Assembly (NCBI GenBank): GCA_002316805.1
Contig: DCEF01000010.1
Span: 62,001-126,000 of the forward strand
Origin: Ruminococcaceae bacterium UBA1036
GTDB taxonomy: Bacteria > Bacillota > Clostridia > Oscillospirales > Acutalibacteraceae
DNA length: 64,000 bases
Direction of reading: 5' to 3'
Shown: piece by piece, positions 38,691 through 46,714 of the stretch
Numbering within the stretch: the first letter of the stretch is position 1
Layout of the letters: each line of letters starts with the position of its first letter
The notes under the pieces: model-generated
What the model was told of the DNA's origin: nothing
The model's input: only the letters and a program-made list of their open reading frames with translations
Database searches by the model: none
Program-made: the position numbers and the translations under genes

Positions 38691-38889
38691 CTTTTTTCTC
38701 CTCCTGCTCTGTTACCGTTTTGATTTTCTGTTCCGCCACCGAGAGTTTTTTATAGCAGAAAGAAGCGAGTGCAGACCCTTCTTCAAAAAGTTTGAGTGAC
38801 TCGTCCAGCGGCTTCTCGCCGCTTTCAAGTTGCTCTACGATTTCGTTCAGCCTTTCAAGGGCTGACTCAAACGTCATTTTTTTGTTCAT
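38677..38889 (-). CDS. xseB: Exodeoxyribonuclease VII small subunit
   Basis: 70 residues, [34 protein letters not shown] being the conserved pair of helices that binds XseA. Overlaps xseA by 23 bp at its start. An internal ATG at codon 5 is an alternative start. Confidence 0.96.
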   Translation of the reverse strand: MNKKMTFESALERLNEIVEQLESGEKPLDESLKLFEEGSALASFCYKKLSVAEQKIKTVTEQEEKKDGQN

Positions 38890-40108
38890 ATCCGGCCTTC
38901 TCTTCCTTCCCGTCTACCGTACAGTTTAAAGCGCCATCTGAAAACCGCACTGTAATTTTTTCATCTTTGCTGACATTATGTGCCATTGAAACCGGCTTGC
39001 CGACCTCGTTGAATATGGCGGCATATCCGCGGGAAAGCACTGCCAGCGGGCTTAACGCATTAAGCCTGCCTGAAATGCCTGAAAGCTTCACTTTTGCCGA
39101 TTCAGCCTTTTGAGCGGCCGTATCATTTAGCGCCTTCACGAGCCTGCCAACATGCTCCCGGCGCAGTTCAATGCTTTCAAACGGGCTTTTTAAAACGCGG
39201 CTTTCAGTAAGCGGAACAAGCCGACTCAGTTCGTCTGTTACTTCCTTTTCCGCAGCTTCCACCAGGCGGTGACGCAGTGACTGCACAGCTCCAAAGAGTT
39301 CAGCCCTGTCTGGCACCGCAAGCTCTGCTGCGGCCGATGGAGTAGGGGCGCGCAAGTCGGCGGCAAAATCGCATATCGTAAAGTCTGTTTCATGGCCCAC
39401 AGCCGATATGACAGGAATCTCGGAAGCTGCCACAGCCCTCGCTACAGGCTCTTCGTTAAACGGCCACAAATCTTCAAGCGAACCGCCGCCTCGGCCAACT
39501 ATAATCACATCCGCACATTTTCTGCGGTTCATCAGGTCAAGGGCAGCAACTATCTGCGGCGCCGCAAGCTTCCCCTGAACTTGCACAGGGCAGAAAATGA
39601 CTTCAGCAAGCGGGTAGCGCCTGCCAAGTACGGTGATGATATCGTGTACGGCAGCACCTGTAGGCGAGGTTATCACGCCAATTTTCTGCGGAAATTTTGG
39701 GATAGCCTTTTTACGCTCAGTTGAAAAAAGGCCTTCTTTTTCAAGCTTTGCCTTAAGTTGTTCGAAAGCAAGATTAAGCGCACCAAGCCCTTCCGGTTGC
39801 ATATCGGCAACATAAAGCTGATACTGACCTGAAACTTCATAAACGCCTACCCTTCCGCGCACTATCACCTTCATGCCATTTTCAGGCTGAAAGCGTAAAC
39901 GCGAAGCATTACGTGCAAACATCACGGCGCGTATAAGGCTTCTGCCGTCTTTTAAAGAAAAATATAAGTGGCCAGAGCGGTAATTGTCCATAAAATTTGA
40001 AATCTCACCTGTAACAAAAACATTTACAAGATTCTTGTCGCCCTCAAACTGCGACTTGATGTAAGTTGTAAGCTGCGTTACAGTTAAAATGGCAAGTCCT
40101 TCAGCCAA
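38867..40108 (-). CDS. xseA: Exodeoxyribonuclease VII large subunit
   Basis: 413 residues. N-terminal OB fold ([25 protein letters not shown]), catalytic core with [31 protein letters not shown] and [27 protein letters not shown], then a helical tail. Degrades single-stranded DNA to oligonucleotides. TTG start with AGGGAGG seven bases upstream; overlaps the TsaD-like gene by 8 bp. Confidence 0.96.
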   Translation of the reverse strand: MAEGLAILTVTQLTTYIKSQFEGDKNLVNVFVTGEISNFMDNYRSGHLYFSLKDGRSLIRAVMFARNASRLRFQPENGMKVIVRGRVGVYEVSGQYQLYVADMQPEGLGALNLAFEQLKAKLEKEGLFSTERKKAIPKFPQKIGVITSPTGAAVHDIITVLGRRYPLAEVIFCPVQVQGKLAAPQIVAALDLMNRRKCADVIIVGRGGGSLEDLWPFNEEPVARAVAASEIPVISAVGHETDFTICDFAADLRAPTPSAAAELAVPDRAELFGAVQSLRHRLVEAAEKEVTDELSRLVPLTESRVLKSPFESIELRREHVGRLVKALNDTAAQKAESAKVKLSGISGRLNALSPLAVLSRGYAAIFNEVGKPVSMAHNVSKDEKITVRFSDGALNCTVDGKEEKAGYEQKNDV

Positions 40109-41036
40109 TAGGGATCCCTCCCTTCAGCGCTGCAAGCACGGCAATTCCGGCTGCGTTGTCCGCAGACAAGGCCGGTTCAGCAAAATGGGCGCCATACTTT
40201 GCCGTCATGGCCTTGCGTATTATCGAGTTGCTCATTACACCGCCGGCAAAAATTAGCGGAATATCGCCGTACCTTTTTTTAAGCGAATATGCCATTCCGT
40301 CAAGTGCCGCAAGGATAGACTGCAGGCAGTACGCGGCAGTATCCTCTTTTGGCATACCTTCATTTACCATACCGCGGCACTTGTTCTCAATACCTGAAAG
40401 CGAGCAGTCATAGCCTTTAAGGCATGGCCGAATATGAAATTTTTTTTGAGACTTAAGCGCAAGCTTTTCAAGTTCAGGCCCTGCTGGAAATTGCAGGCCA
40501 AGCATTACACCAACCCTGTCTACCGCTTGTCCAGCTTTCAGGTCAAGGGAACGGGCGACGATTTCTGTTGAAAAAATACCGTTTTTTTCCGGCTTGCAGA
40601 GGACTGCCTCCGTTGTCCCTCCTGACACATGAAATGCAATAAAATGCTGCCTTAGCAGTTCAATGCGGCCTGACGAATACAGCGCTGCGGCAATATGCCC
40701 CTGCTGGTGAGAAAAAGCATAGAGCGGGACATTGAGCGCGAGGGAAACAGCTTTTGCCGATGCCATGCCCGCAAGAAAGCACGGCATATATGAACCTTCC
40801 ATGCTGCGCGGGCGATCTGAAACTCCGACAGCCGAAATCGACGAACCGCCAAACGGAAGTTCTTCAAGCACTTCTGGCAGCTGCCTAACGTGGTGGAACA
40901 CTGCGTCGCTCTGGCGCAGGCCAACCTCTCCGGCCTTTACAGGAAGCAGCTTTTTGCTTTGAAACATTTTTCCATCGCGCAACAGTGCGGATGATGTTGT
41001 ATAGTTGCTTGTATCAATACCAAGGGTATCAGGCAT
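40101..41036 (-). CDS. TsaD/Gcp-like paralogue (peptidase M22 family)
   Basis: 311 residues. ASKHA fold related to the t6A enzyme TsaD: LGIDTSNYTTS at the N-terminus, metal-site pattern FSHQQGHIAA (HxxxH), FHVSGGTTE, and FAGGVMSNSIIR. It is shorter and more divergent than true TsaD, so the housekeeping tsaD is probably elsewhere in the genome. ATG at 41036 has AGGTG six bases upstream. Its place between nusB and xseA is common in Clostridia; function unknown. Confidence 0.8.
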   Translation of the reverse strand: MPDTLGIDTSNYTTSSALLRDGKMFQSKKLLPVKAGEVGLRQSDAVFHHVRQLPEVLEELPFGGSSISAVGVSDRPRSMEGSYMPCFLAGMASAKAVSLALNVPLYAFSHQQGHIAAALYSSGRIELLRQHFIAFHVSGGTTEAVLCKPEKNGIFSTEIVARSLDLKAGQAVDRVGVMLGLQFPAGPELEKLALKSQKKFHIRPCLKGYDCSLSGIENKCRGMVNEGMPKEDTAAYCLQSILAALDGMAYSLKKRYGDIPLIFAGGVMSNSIIRKAMTAKYGAHFAEPALSADNAAGIAVLAALKGGIPIG

Positions 41037-41436
41037 CTTTTTCACCTATGTCTTTTGCTGCAGAACCGAGAACACCGTTTATAAACGGCGCATCTTCGGC
41101 ACCACCGTATTTTTTCGCAAGGTTTACAGCTTCATTTATAGACACGCTTACCGGAATATCAGGCTCGAATTTCATTTCATAAAGTGCAAGCCGCAAAAGG
41201 GAAAGCGAGACTTTCGAAAGGCGGTTCATCGTCCAACCGCGTATATATTTCGTAATTACCTCGTCAAGGACTTCCTCTTTGCTTTCGACACCCGACGCCA
41301 CATGATCCGCGAACTCTTCAATGCGAACATTTTCAGATGTTTCGGCCGCATCAATAATAGAAGCAGTATCATCATGGCTGATGCTCCGCTCAAAAATCAG
41401 GATAAATGCCTGTTCCCGTGATTTTCTTCGATTCAT
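41029..41436 (-). CDS. nusB: Transcription antitermination factor NusB
   Basis: 135 residues, all-helical NusB fold: RKSREQAFILIFE at the N-terminus, SISHDDTASII and SINEAVNLAKKYGGAEDAPFINGVLG at the C-terminus. Binds boxA RNA with S10 in rRNA antitermination. GGGGGAAG lies just before the ATG at 41436; an in-frame ATG 18 bp up overlaps the terminator T-tract. Overlaps the TsaD-like gene by 8 bp. Confidence 0.93.
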   Translation of the reverse strand: MNRRKSREQAFILIFERSISHDDTASIIDAAETSENVRIEEFADHVASGVESKEEVLDEVITKYIRGWTMNRLSKVSLSLLRLALYEMKFEPDIPVSVSINEAVNLAKKYGGAEDAPFINGVLGSAAKDIGEKDA

Positions 41437-41454
41437 AAACTTCCCCCGTATCAT

Positions 41455-41484
41455 GAAAAAAGCCCTCCAACCTTGTGGAGGGCT
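41455..41484 (-). terminator. Intrinsic terminator directly upstream of nusB
   Basis: Minus strand AGCCCTCCA, six-base loop, TGGAGGGCT and TTTTTT, ending only some 15 bases before the nusB ribosome-binding site. It can end the spoIIIA transcript but also lies inside the leader of the promoter at 41515, so it may be an attenuator. Confidence 0.85.
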
Positions 41485-41514
41485 ATAAAAACCGGTTCAT
41501 ACTTCCACGGAGTT

Positions 41515-41542
41515 ATTATACCACATTTCAGTGCAAACACAA
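41515..41542 (-). promoter_or_regulatory. Probable promoter for nusB
   Basis: Minus strand TTGTGT, 16 bases, TGG-TATAAT (TGn-extended -10). The expected start near 41508 gives a leader of about 70 bases that contains the terminator hairpin. Confidence 0.55.
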
Positions 41543-41617
41543 CTATATATAGCCAATAACCTTACGAAACATAAAAAGTATCCGGCATGTTTCAGAGCGT
41601 GCACTCGTTTATTTTGC

Positions 41618-42232
41618 CTATGTGCGTTCAATCACCCTTATCTTGTCGTATGAAAGCCCCGTCTGGCTCGAAACGACATCCTGCACGACAGCCGCGTCTT
41701 TCTGTGAAAGCTTTTTTGTCTTTATGATTGCACTGCATTGGTTATTATTCAGCGTTACAACGCAGTCTGGATATCCCTTCGCCTTTATCAGCGTTTCAAT
41801 GTCGGCTTCCTTTAGAATGTCCTGTGTAATCATAGCAGCTTTTGCAACTGCCTCTTTCTTGAGAGTCGTGTTTGAGCTTGTGTCTTTAAGTACTTTTGAG
41901 ATTTCCTCTTTTGCTTCGTCATGCGCTTTCTGCCTTGTTAGCCTTGCAGTGCTGAAATATTCGTCTGCGCTTGCGGCTGTTTTTTGAGACAATGCGGGCA
42001 CGGAGGATAATTTTTTCCCTGAAGCAGCCGCAGAGCTGTTTCTACCAGAGACCGCACTCCCATTTACCAGCAGCGTCTGGCCATACTGCCTGTCAGTCCC
42101 TGAAGCTACTGCCTGTGTTGCCGGAAGTTTTGCATTGCCGCCATTGCCTGAAAACGCCCAGTTTAGATATACAGCTGCGCCAAGTGCGACTACAAGCGTT
42201 GCAAGCACAAGCTGCCGTTTGCCAACTGCCAT
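41618..42232 (-). CDS. spoIIIAH: Stage III sporulation protein AH
   Basis: 204 residues. One N-terminal membrane segment (RQLVLATLVVALGAAVYLNW), a long Ala/Ser/Thr-rich linker, and a C-terminal ring-building (YscJ/FliF-like) domain. SpoIIIAH on the mother-cell side pairs with forespore SpoIIQ to form the channel across the two membranes. GGGGGC before the ATG at 42232; the 15 codons upstream are not needed. Last gene of the operon. Confidence 0.93.
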   Translation of the reverse strand: MAVGKRQLVLATLVVALGAAVYLNWAFSGNGGNAKLPATQAVASGTDRQYGQTLLVNGSAVSGRNSSAAASGKKLSSVPALSQKTAASADEYFSTARLTRQKAHDEAKEEISKVLKDTSSNTTLKKEAVAKAAMITQDILKEADIETLIKAKGYPDCVVTLNNNQCSAIIKTKKLSQKDAAVVQDVVSSQTGLSYDKIRVIERT

Positions 42233-42252
42233 AAATTGATGCCCCCTGATTT

Positions 42253-42849
42253 TTATTTTTTTGCCTTTATAACGCAAACCCGCACTGATGTAATGTGCAT
42301 CGCTGTTGTGACAACATCGGTTATCTCCTGCTGCACACTCGGGTCGCCCCCGCCGTCACAAACAACTACTACGCCTTTTATGACCGGCTGTATCTCGGTC
42401 ACCTGAAGTGCCCTTTCAGAGCCGTCGCTGTCTTTTACAAGAAGATAGCTCGTTTCATCTGTGTTATTCGTTTCCTGCCTGCCGGCACCGCTTGCCGCAT
42501 TTTCACTCGTCTGATGGTCATTTGTCTTTTCCTGCGTAGCATAAACATCCTGTGATGTCTGCTCAAGTGTCACCATCACTTTTACATTTCCGGCGCCGTC
42601 GATCTGTGAAATAATTCCGGAAAGTTTCTCTTCCATCTGTTTTTCATATTCTTCTGCCGTAAGTACTGCTTTTGCCGGTGAAGAAGATGAAGATGCAGAA
42701 GGCTGCGCGCCGCAGCTCCTGAAATTTTCAGAAAGAAATATCAGTATTATGCCTGCTATGCCAGCAACCAAAACAATTTTGCGGTAAGTATCATTCTCGG
42801 CCAGTTTTTGGAACATTCCCTTTGCTTTTTTCTTTTGCTCAGCCGGCAT
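42253..42849 (-). CDS. spoIIIAG: Stage III sporulation protein AG
   Basis: 198 residues. Membrane segment at about residues 24-42 (KIVLVAGIAGIILIFLSE), then a ring-building domain with VKVMVTLEQTSQDVYATQEK and PVIKGVVVVCDGGGD. SpoIIIAG forms the large mother-cell ring of the feeding-tube apparatus. GGAGG nine bases before the ATG at 42849; the longer frame would run through the end of spoIIIAF. Confidence 0.94.
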   Translation of the reverse strand: MPAEQKKKAKGMFQKLAENDTYRKIVLVAGIAGIILIFLSENFRSCGAQPSASSSSSPAKAVLTAEEYEKQMEEKLSGIISQIDGAGNVKVMVTLEQTSQDVYATQEKTNDHQTSENAASGAGRQETNNTDETSYLLVKDSDGSERALQVTEIQPVIKGVVVVCDGGGDPSVQQEITDVVTTAMHITSVRVCVIKAKK

Positions 42850-43321
42850 CTGAAATAACCTCCGTTTTAAGGCCAAGTTGCTTTTGCAGATATTCCTGTG
42901 CTGCCTGTTTGTCTGCGGTACTTTTGCTTTCCAGCCTGACAACCACTTTACTAATTGATATGCGGCCGTCACTGTTTGTATCCATAACCGTCTGAACATT
43001 TTTGCATTTAAGGTTTATCTTGCCGAGCTGCGATGCAACAAGGTTTGAAATGCTTTTCTGCGCTTCATCTTCTATCTGCCTGCTGACAGTCGATTCAAGC
43101 ATGCTGCTTTGGGATTTACCGCTGTAGTGACTGTCCGCCATATTAACTTTTACCTGAGGGACAATTTTTGAAATTGGCGCGATTATGACACATATCATAA
43201 ATGCGCCGACAACAAATTTGCCCATGTGCTCCATAGTGCCGGCTGGAAGGAGACTTTGGGCAAGTGAAGCTGCAAGCGCAGCAAGGCATATAACGAGTGT
43301 CCACTGCTGTACTTCCTTCAT
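42839..43321 (-). CDS. spoIIIAF: Stage III sporulation protein AF
   Basis: 160 residues. Two N-terminal membrane segments (WTLVICLAALAASLAQSLL and MGKFVVGAFMICVIIAPIS) and a soluble ring-building-like domain, the usual SpoIIIAF layout. ATG at 43321 with GGAGG and a 4 bp overlap with spoIIIAE, 11 bp with spoIIIAG. Confidence 0.93.
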   Translation of the reverse strand: MKEVQQWTLVICLAALAASLAQSLLPAGTMEHMGKFVVGAFMICVIIAPISKIVPQVKVNMADSHYSGKSQSSMLESTVSRQIEDEAQKSISNLVASQLGKINLKCKNVQTVMDTNSDGRISISKVVVRLESKSTADKQAAQEYLQKQLGLKTEVISDAG

Positions 43322-44490
43322 GATGCACCTCCTATCACAAGCATCACAACCGTTGAGATAATGAGAATTGCCATGCAGCAAAGGAGAATAGCAAGCATTG
43401 TCGAAAGAACATCCGATGAAGCTTTAAGGAGACCTGTCATACCGTCCAACTCAAACATCTGGCTTATCCCCGAGCACAGCATAAGCGTAAGCATCATTAA
43501 AATGCACTCAGCAAGAACCGGCATAAAAAGGAAAAGCCCGGCTAAAAGCCCAAAGGCACCTACACCAGACTTAAGCATTTTTACGCATCCGTTTATAGTG
43601 TTCAACGCTTCGCCAAGGGCATTCCCCACAACCGGCACAAAACTGCTTACAACAAATTTTGCCGCTTTCGTACCGGCACTGTCCTGAGCTGCGGCAACGA
43701 ATGAATGCATTGTGACAAGGCCTGTAAAAAGCGTCATTGCAAGCCCCATAAGCCATTTGACCACCTTGTTAATAACATTGCACAACCCGCCGAGTTTTAT
43801 TGAAGGAGAAACAGCAGAAACGATTGATATTGCAAGGAAAATATTCATCATCGGGACAAGATCCTTTGCTGCAAAAACAGAAACCACATTTCCTGCAGCC
43901 ACCATAAGCAGATGATAAGATCCAGCTGAAGCGGCCTGCCCTGCCGCGGCCATTACAGCTACAAGCACTGGAACACATGCAAGCAGAAAGTCTGCGGAAG
44001 CTTTAATCACCTGTGCTGCGTCTGAAATGCATACTACAATCGGCTTGACCACAATGGTGCATATACACAGCGTGCCTACCATCTCCATAACTCCGCCAAG
44101 CGGCTTCTCCCCAAAAGAAAGTTTCAGGCCGTCAATAAGCGCACACAGCAGTACTACCGCAATTACTGAAACCAAAATGTGCAGTGGGTTCTTTGCCTTG
44201 CCAGTAAAAACATCTAATATCCGTTGAAAGTAATTTTGCGGCGTTATAGATGAAATTGTATTCCAGTCTGAGTTATCCACGCCAAGCTCACTAAGTATTT
44301 TTCTTGTTTCGTCCGGCAGTTTAGACGGCAGCCTGTCAGCTCCGCTTTTTTCCGCCTGTTCTTTATAGTACTGGCTGTACTGCGGTGACGCATTTTTGGA
44401 AGAAGGCGTGAATGTTTCTGCAAAGGCTGCCGTATGTAGAAAAAGTGTGGAAACTATCAACAGCAGAAAACAGGCTGTCTTTTTCTTCAT
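43318..44490 (-). CDS. spoIIIAE: Stage III sporulation protein AE
   Basis: 390 residues. Signal peptide (FLLLIVSTLFLHTAAFAE), a short soluble part, then about seven membrane segments with conserved VPVLVAVMAAAGQAASAGSYH and SSFVPVVGNALGEALNTI. Integral membrane part of the SpoIIIA complex. The polar N-terminal region (KLPDETRKILSELGVDNSDW) would lie outside the cytoplasm. Confidence 0.95.
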   Translation of the reverse strand: MKKKTACFLLLIVSTLFLHTAAFAETFTPSSKNASPQYSQYYKEQAEKSGADRLPSKLPDETRKILSELGVDNSDWNTISSITPQNYFQRILDVFTGKAKNPLHILVSVIAVVLLCALIDGLKLSFGEKPLGGVMEMVGTLCICTIVVKPIVVCISDAAQVIKASADFLLACVPVLVAVMAAAGQAASAGSYHLLMVAAGNVVSVFAAKDLVPMMNIFLAISIVSAVSPSIKLGGLCNVINKVVKWLMGLAMTLFTGLVTMHSFVAAAQDSAGTKAAKFVVSSFVPVVGNALGEALNTINGCVKMLKSGVGAFGLLAGLFLFMPVLAECILMMLTLMLCSGISQMFELDGMTGLLKASSDVLSTMLAILLCCMAILIISTVVMLVIGGAS

Positions 44491-44508
44491 TGCTTTTCTT
44501 TCCTTTTC

Positions 44509-44898
44509 TTATCCCTTTATAAGCCCTTCAGCCGTCTGGGCAATCTTTTCAAAAAGCGGAAGTGCAAGAGCAATAATAGTAAGCTTTCCAGCCAGTTCCA
44601 CATTAGAGGCGAGCGCATTTTCCCCAGCATCACGGCACGCGTCAGAGGCAAACTGTGCAAGAAAACATATGCCTATAGTTTTGAAAAGGATAAGTGCATA
44701 TTCTGATGACAGGCCGGCTGAAGACAGCAGTGTGCTGATTTGGTGGATTGCAGGCGAAATACTGAAGAAAACGCTGAAAAGTATGACGGTGCCAGCAGTA
44801 ATGCTTACAAGTATGGCATATTCCTGATGATAACGGCGCAGCATAGCCGCTATCACGGCGGCACATATCGCCGCTCCGGCAATACCTATGATATTCAT
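44509..44898 (-). CDS. spoIIIAD: Stage III sporulation protein AD
   Basis: 129 residues, four membrane segments. Resembles type III secretion export-gate proteins as described for SpoIIIAD: HQEYAILVSITAGTVILF and ALILFKTIGICFLAQFASDACRDAGENALASNVELAGK are typical. Follows spoIIIAC by 3 bp. Confidence 0.94.
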   Translation of the reverse strand: MNIIGIAGAAICAAVIAAMLRRYHQEYAILVSITAGTVILFSVFFSISPAIHQISTLLSSAGLSSEYALILFKTIGICFLAQFASDACRDAGENALASNVELAGKLTIIALALPLFEKIAQTAEGLIKG

Positions 44899-44901
44899 CT
44901 T

Positions 44902-45096
44902 CTAAAGTCCGAAAATGGATTTGATTGACTTAAAAAGGACGCCTATCTGCTGGATTATCATCATCATCACAACTATAAGCCCTGCCAGAGTTGTCATCAT
45001 GGCCTGGTCTTCCCTGCCAGAACGTATGAGTAGCTGATTCAGCACGGCAACTATAATGCCTATGGCAGCAACCTTGAAAATCAAATCCACATTCAT
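44902..45096 (-). CDS. spoIIIAC: Stage III sporulation protein AC
   Basis: 64 residues with two membrane segments (IFKVAAIGIIVAVLNQLLI and MMTTLAGLIVVMMMIIQQIG), and the connecting RSGREDQA. Usual length and position for SpoIIIAC, a small export-gate-like subunit. Confidence 0.95.
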   Translation of the reverse strand: MNVDLIFKVAAIGIIVAVLNQLLIRSGREDQAMMTTLAGLIVVMMMIIQQIGVLFKSIKSIFGL

Positions 45097-45114
45097 TTAT
45101 AAACTCCTCCATTT

Positions 45115-45609
45115 TCAGCACAGAAGGATTGCTGCAGCAGTTCCACCGAACAGGCCAAGCATCTTATATAATTTTGCTTTTCTCCTGTGTTCCTCTTTCG
45201 CTTCATCAAGCGCCGATGACGTCAGGTTTTCGTAAAGCCTGAAATGTGCAACCTGGCCTTCTGTATCAGTTGCGCCCAATCCCGCACCAAATCCTCTCAG
45301 GAGTTCCATGTCCTTTTTGCCAAACCCTTCGCAGGCAGCATACTCCGCAACAGCGCTGTTCCACGAATCGGCAAAACTTGTGCCGGAATTCCCGCCTGTA
45401 ACATGGGAAAAAAAGCATATCCCCTCGCTGTGGTTTCTCAGCAGCGCCTCGGCCGGCATGGATGAATATCTGATTTCAGCACGGGCTGAAGAAAGGAAAC
45501 GCAGAAATGCTTCAAGTTTTTCAACCCGCAGTAACAGCTTATGCGACTCCATACACCCCGCAAGTGCCCCTGCACATATCAGTAGCAGTGAACCTGCCAG
45601 CTTCAGCAA
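45115..45609 (-). CDS. spoIIIAB: Stage III sporulation protein AB
   Basis: 164 residues from a TTG start (MLKLAGSLLLICAGALAGC) with AGGTG six bases upstream; this N-terminus matches the family, while the frame stays open 30 bp more. A membrane helix at each end and a cytoplasmic helical domain with KLEAFLRFLSSARAEIRYSSMPAEALL. The start lies 71 bp inside spoIIIAA, a much longer overlap than elsewhere in the operon. Confidence 0.88.
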   Translation of the reverse strand: MLKLAGSLLLICAGALAGCMESHKLLLRVEKLEAFLRFLSSARAEIRYSSMPAEALLRNHSEGICFFSHVTGGNSGTSFADSWNSAVAEYAACEGFGKKDMELLRGFGAGLGATDTEGQVAHFRLYENLTSSALDEAKEEHRRKAKLYKMLGLFGGTAAAILLC

Positions 45610-46561
45610 GCAAATCACCTGCCTTGTAGATTCCATCAATTTTCCCAGGGCCGCCTGAGCTGCTCAACAAGGCAACAGATGAAAACGCACCTGTAGCAAG
45701 CAGCGCATAAGCCTGCCGCCGGTGAAGAAGTTCGCTGATGCTCCCCGCATGTATACTCGCAATTATGCAAACTCCGGCATTAAGGCTCTGCTCAACTGCC
45801 TTTGTTTCTTTTTCAGAGCCGATCTCGTCACATACTATGTACTGCGGGGCAAGCGAACGCACGGCCGTAAGAATACCTTCCGCTTTTGGAAAACCGTCAA
45901 GCACATCGCAGCAGGTACCTATATCATTTTGCGGTACTCCCTGAAAAGTGCCTGCTATTTCTCCGCGCTCGTCTACTATAGTAACCCTGCATGCCGTGCC
46001 GCGCATGCCGCTTGAAAGCTGGCGCGCAACGTCGCGCAGGATAGTTGTTTTCCCGCTCGAAGGCGGCCCGGCAATTAAAAGCCCTCCGTGCATATTCTGC
46101 TTCATAATCTGATTTAAAAGCATGTTGGCACATCCGGGGACCTCATGTGCTATGCGTATGTTGACAGAAGAGACATATTTCATTCCAGAAACATCGCCAC
46201 CATGAAAAACTGCGGTGCCGCATATGCCTGCACGATGCCCGCCGCGCATGGCAATATATCCGCTGCGGATTTCATTCTCATGGCTGTACACCGAATTTTC
46301 ACACAGTATGCGAAATGTGTCTTCAATATCGCTATGCCATGCAATTACACAGCCGCTGCCAGCCGATAAGGAAACAGAACCGTCTTCCATTAAAAAATAC
46401 GTTTTCCCAGGGCAGCATATAGTAACCGGCCTGTTCACTCGCAGCCGAATCTCCTGCGCTTCATGTTTTACCTTACCTGGAATGGCAGCCATAAAACCAC
46501 ATAACCTGCCGCATACGCACGCTGCGGCAGAATCAAATTTCTCTTCGCATGATGTATTCAT
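45539..46561 (-). CDS. spoIIIAA: Stage III sporulation protein AA (secretion-type ATPase)
   Basis: 340 residues. RecA-like ATPase related to type II/IV secretion motors: Walker A LIAGPPSSGKTTILRD, VTIVDERGEIAG, and VCDEIGSEKE as Walker B. Should power the SpoIIIA-SpoIIQ channel from the mother-cell cytoplasm. ATG at 46561 with AAAGGAG 11 bases upstream. About 30 residues longer than the Bacillus protein; the extra tail covers the overlap with spoIIIAB. Confidence 0.94.
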   Translation of the reverse strand: MNTSCEEKFDSAAACVCGRLCGFMAAIPGKVKHEAQEIRLRVNRPVTICCPGKTYFLMEDGSVSLSAGSGCVIAWHSDIEDTFRILCENSVYSHENEIRSGYIAMRGGHRAGICGTAVFHGGDVSGMKYVSSVNIRIAHEVPGCANMLLNQIMKQNMHGGLLIAGPPSSGKTTILRDVARQLSSGMRGTACRVTIVDERGEIAGTFQGVPQNDIGTCCDVLDGFPKAEGILTAVRSLAPQYIVCDEIGSEKETKAVEQSLNAGVCIIASIHAGSISELLHRRQAYALLATGAFSSVALLSSSGGPGKIDGIYKAGDLLAEAGRFTATDMCRGTCGVYGVA

Positions 46562-46635
46562 CACCTTGTCCACTCCTTTCAAGACAATATTTATGGACAA
46601 AGCCGCAGCGTTAGAACCTAAATCCAGATGAAAGG

Positions 46636-46670
46636 CATAAAAAAAGGCATCCTTAAAAAAGGATGCTTTT
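46636..46670 (-). terminator. Hairpin between ptsI and spoIIIAA
   Basis: GCATCCTT, four-base loop, AAGGATGC, followed on the minus strand by CTTTTTTT. It lies downstream of ptsI and so ends the PTS operon. Confidence 0.85.
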
Positions 46671-46714
46671 AAATGAATCGGTTACCTAAATTTCAATATA
46701 ACCGTTTCCATGCA

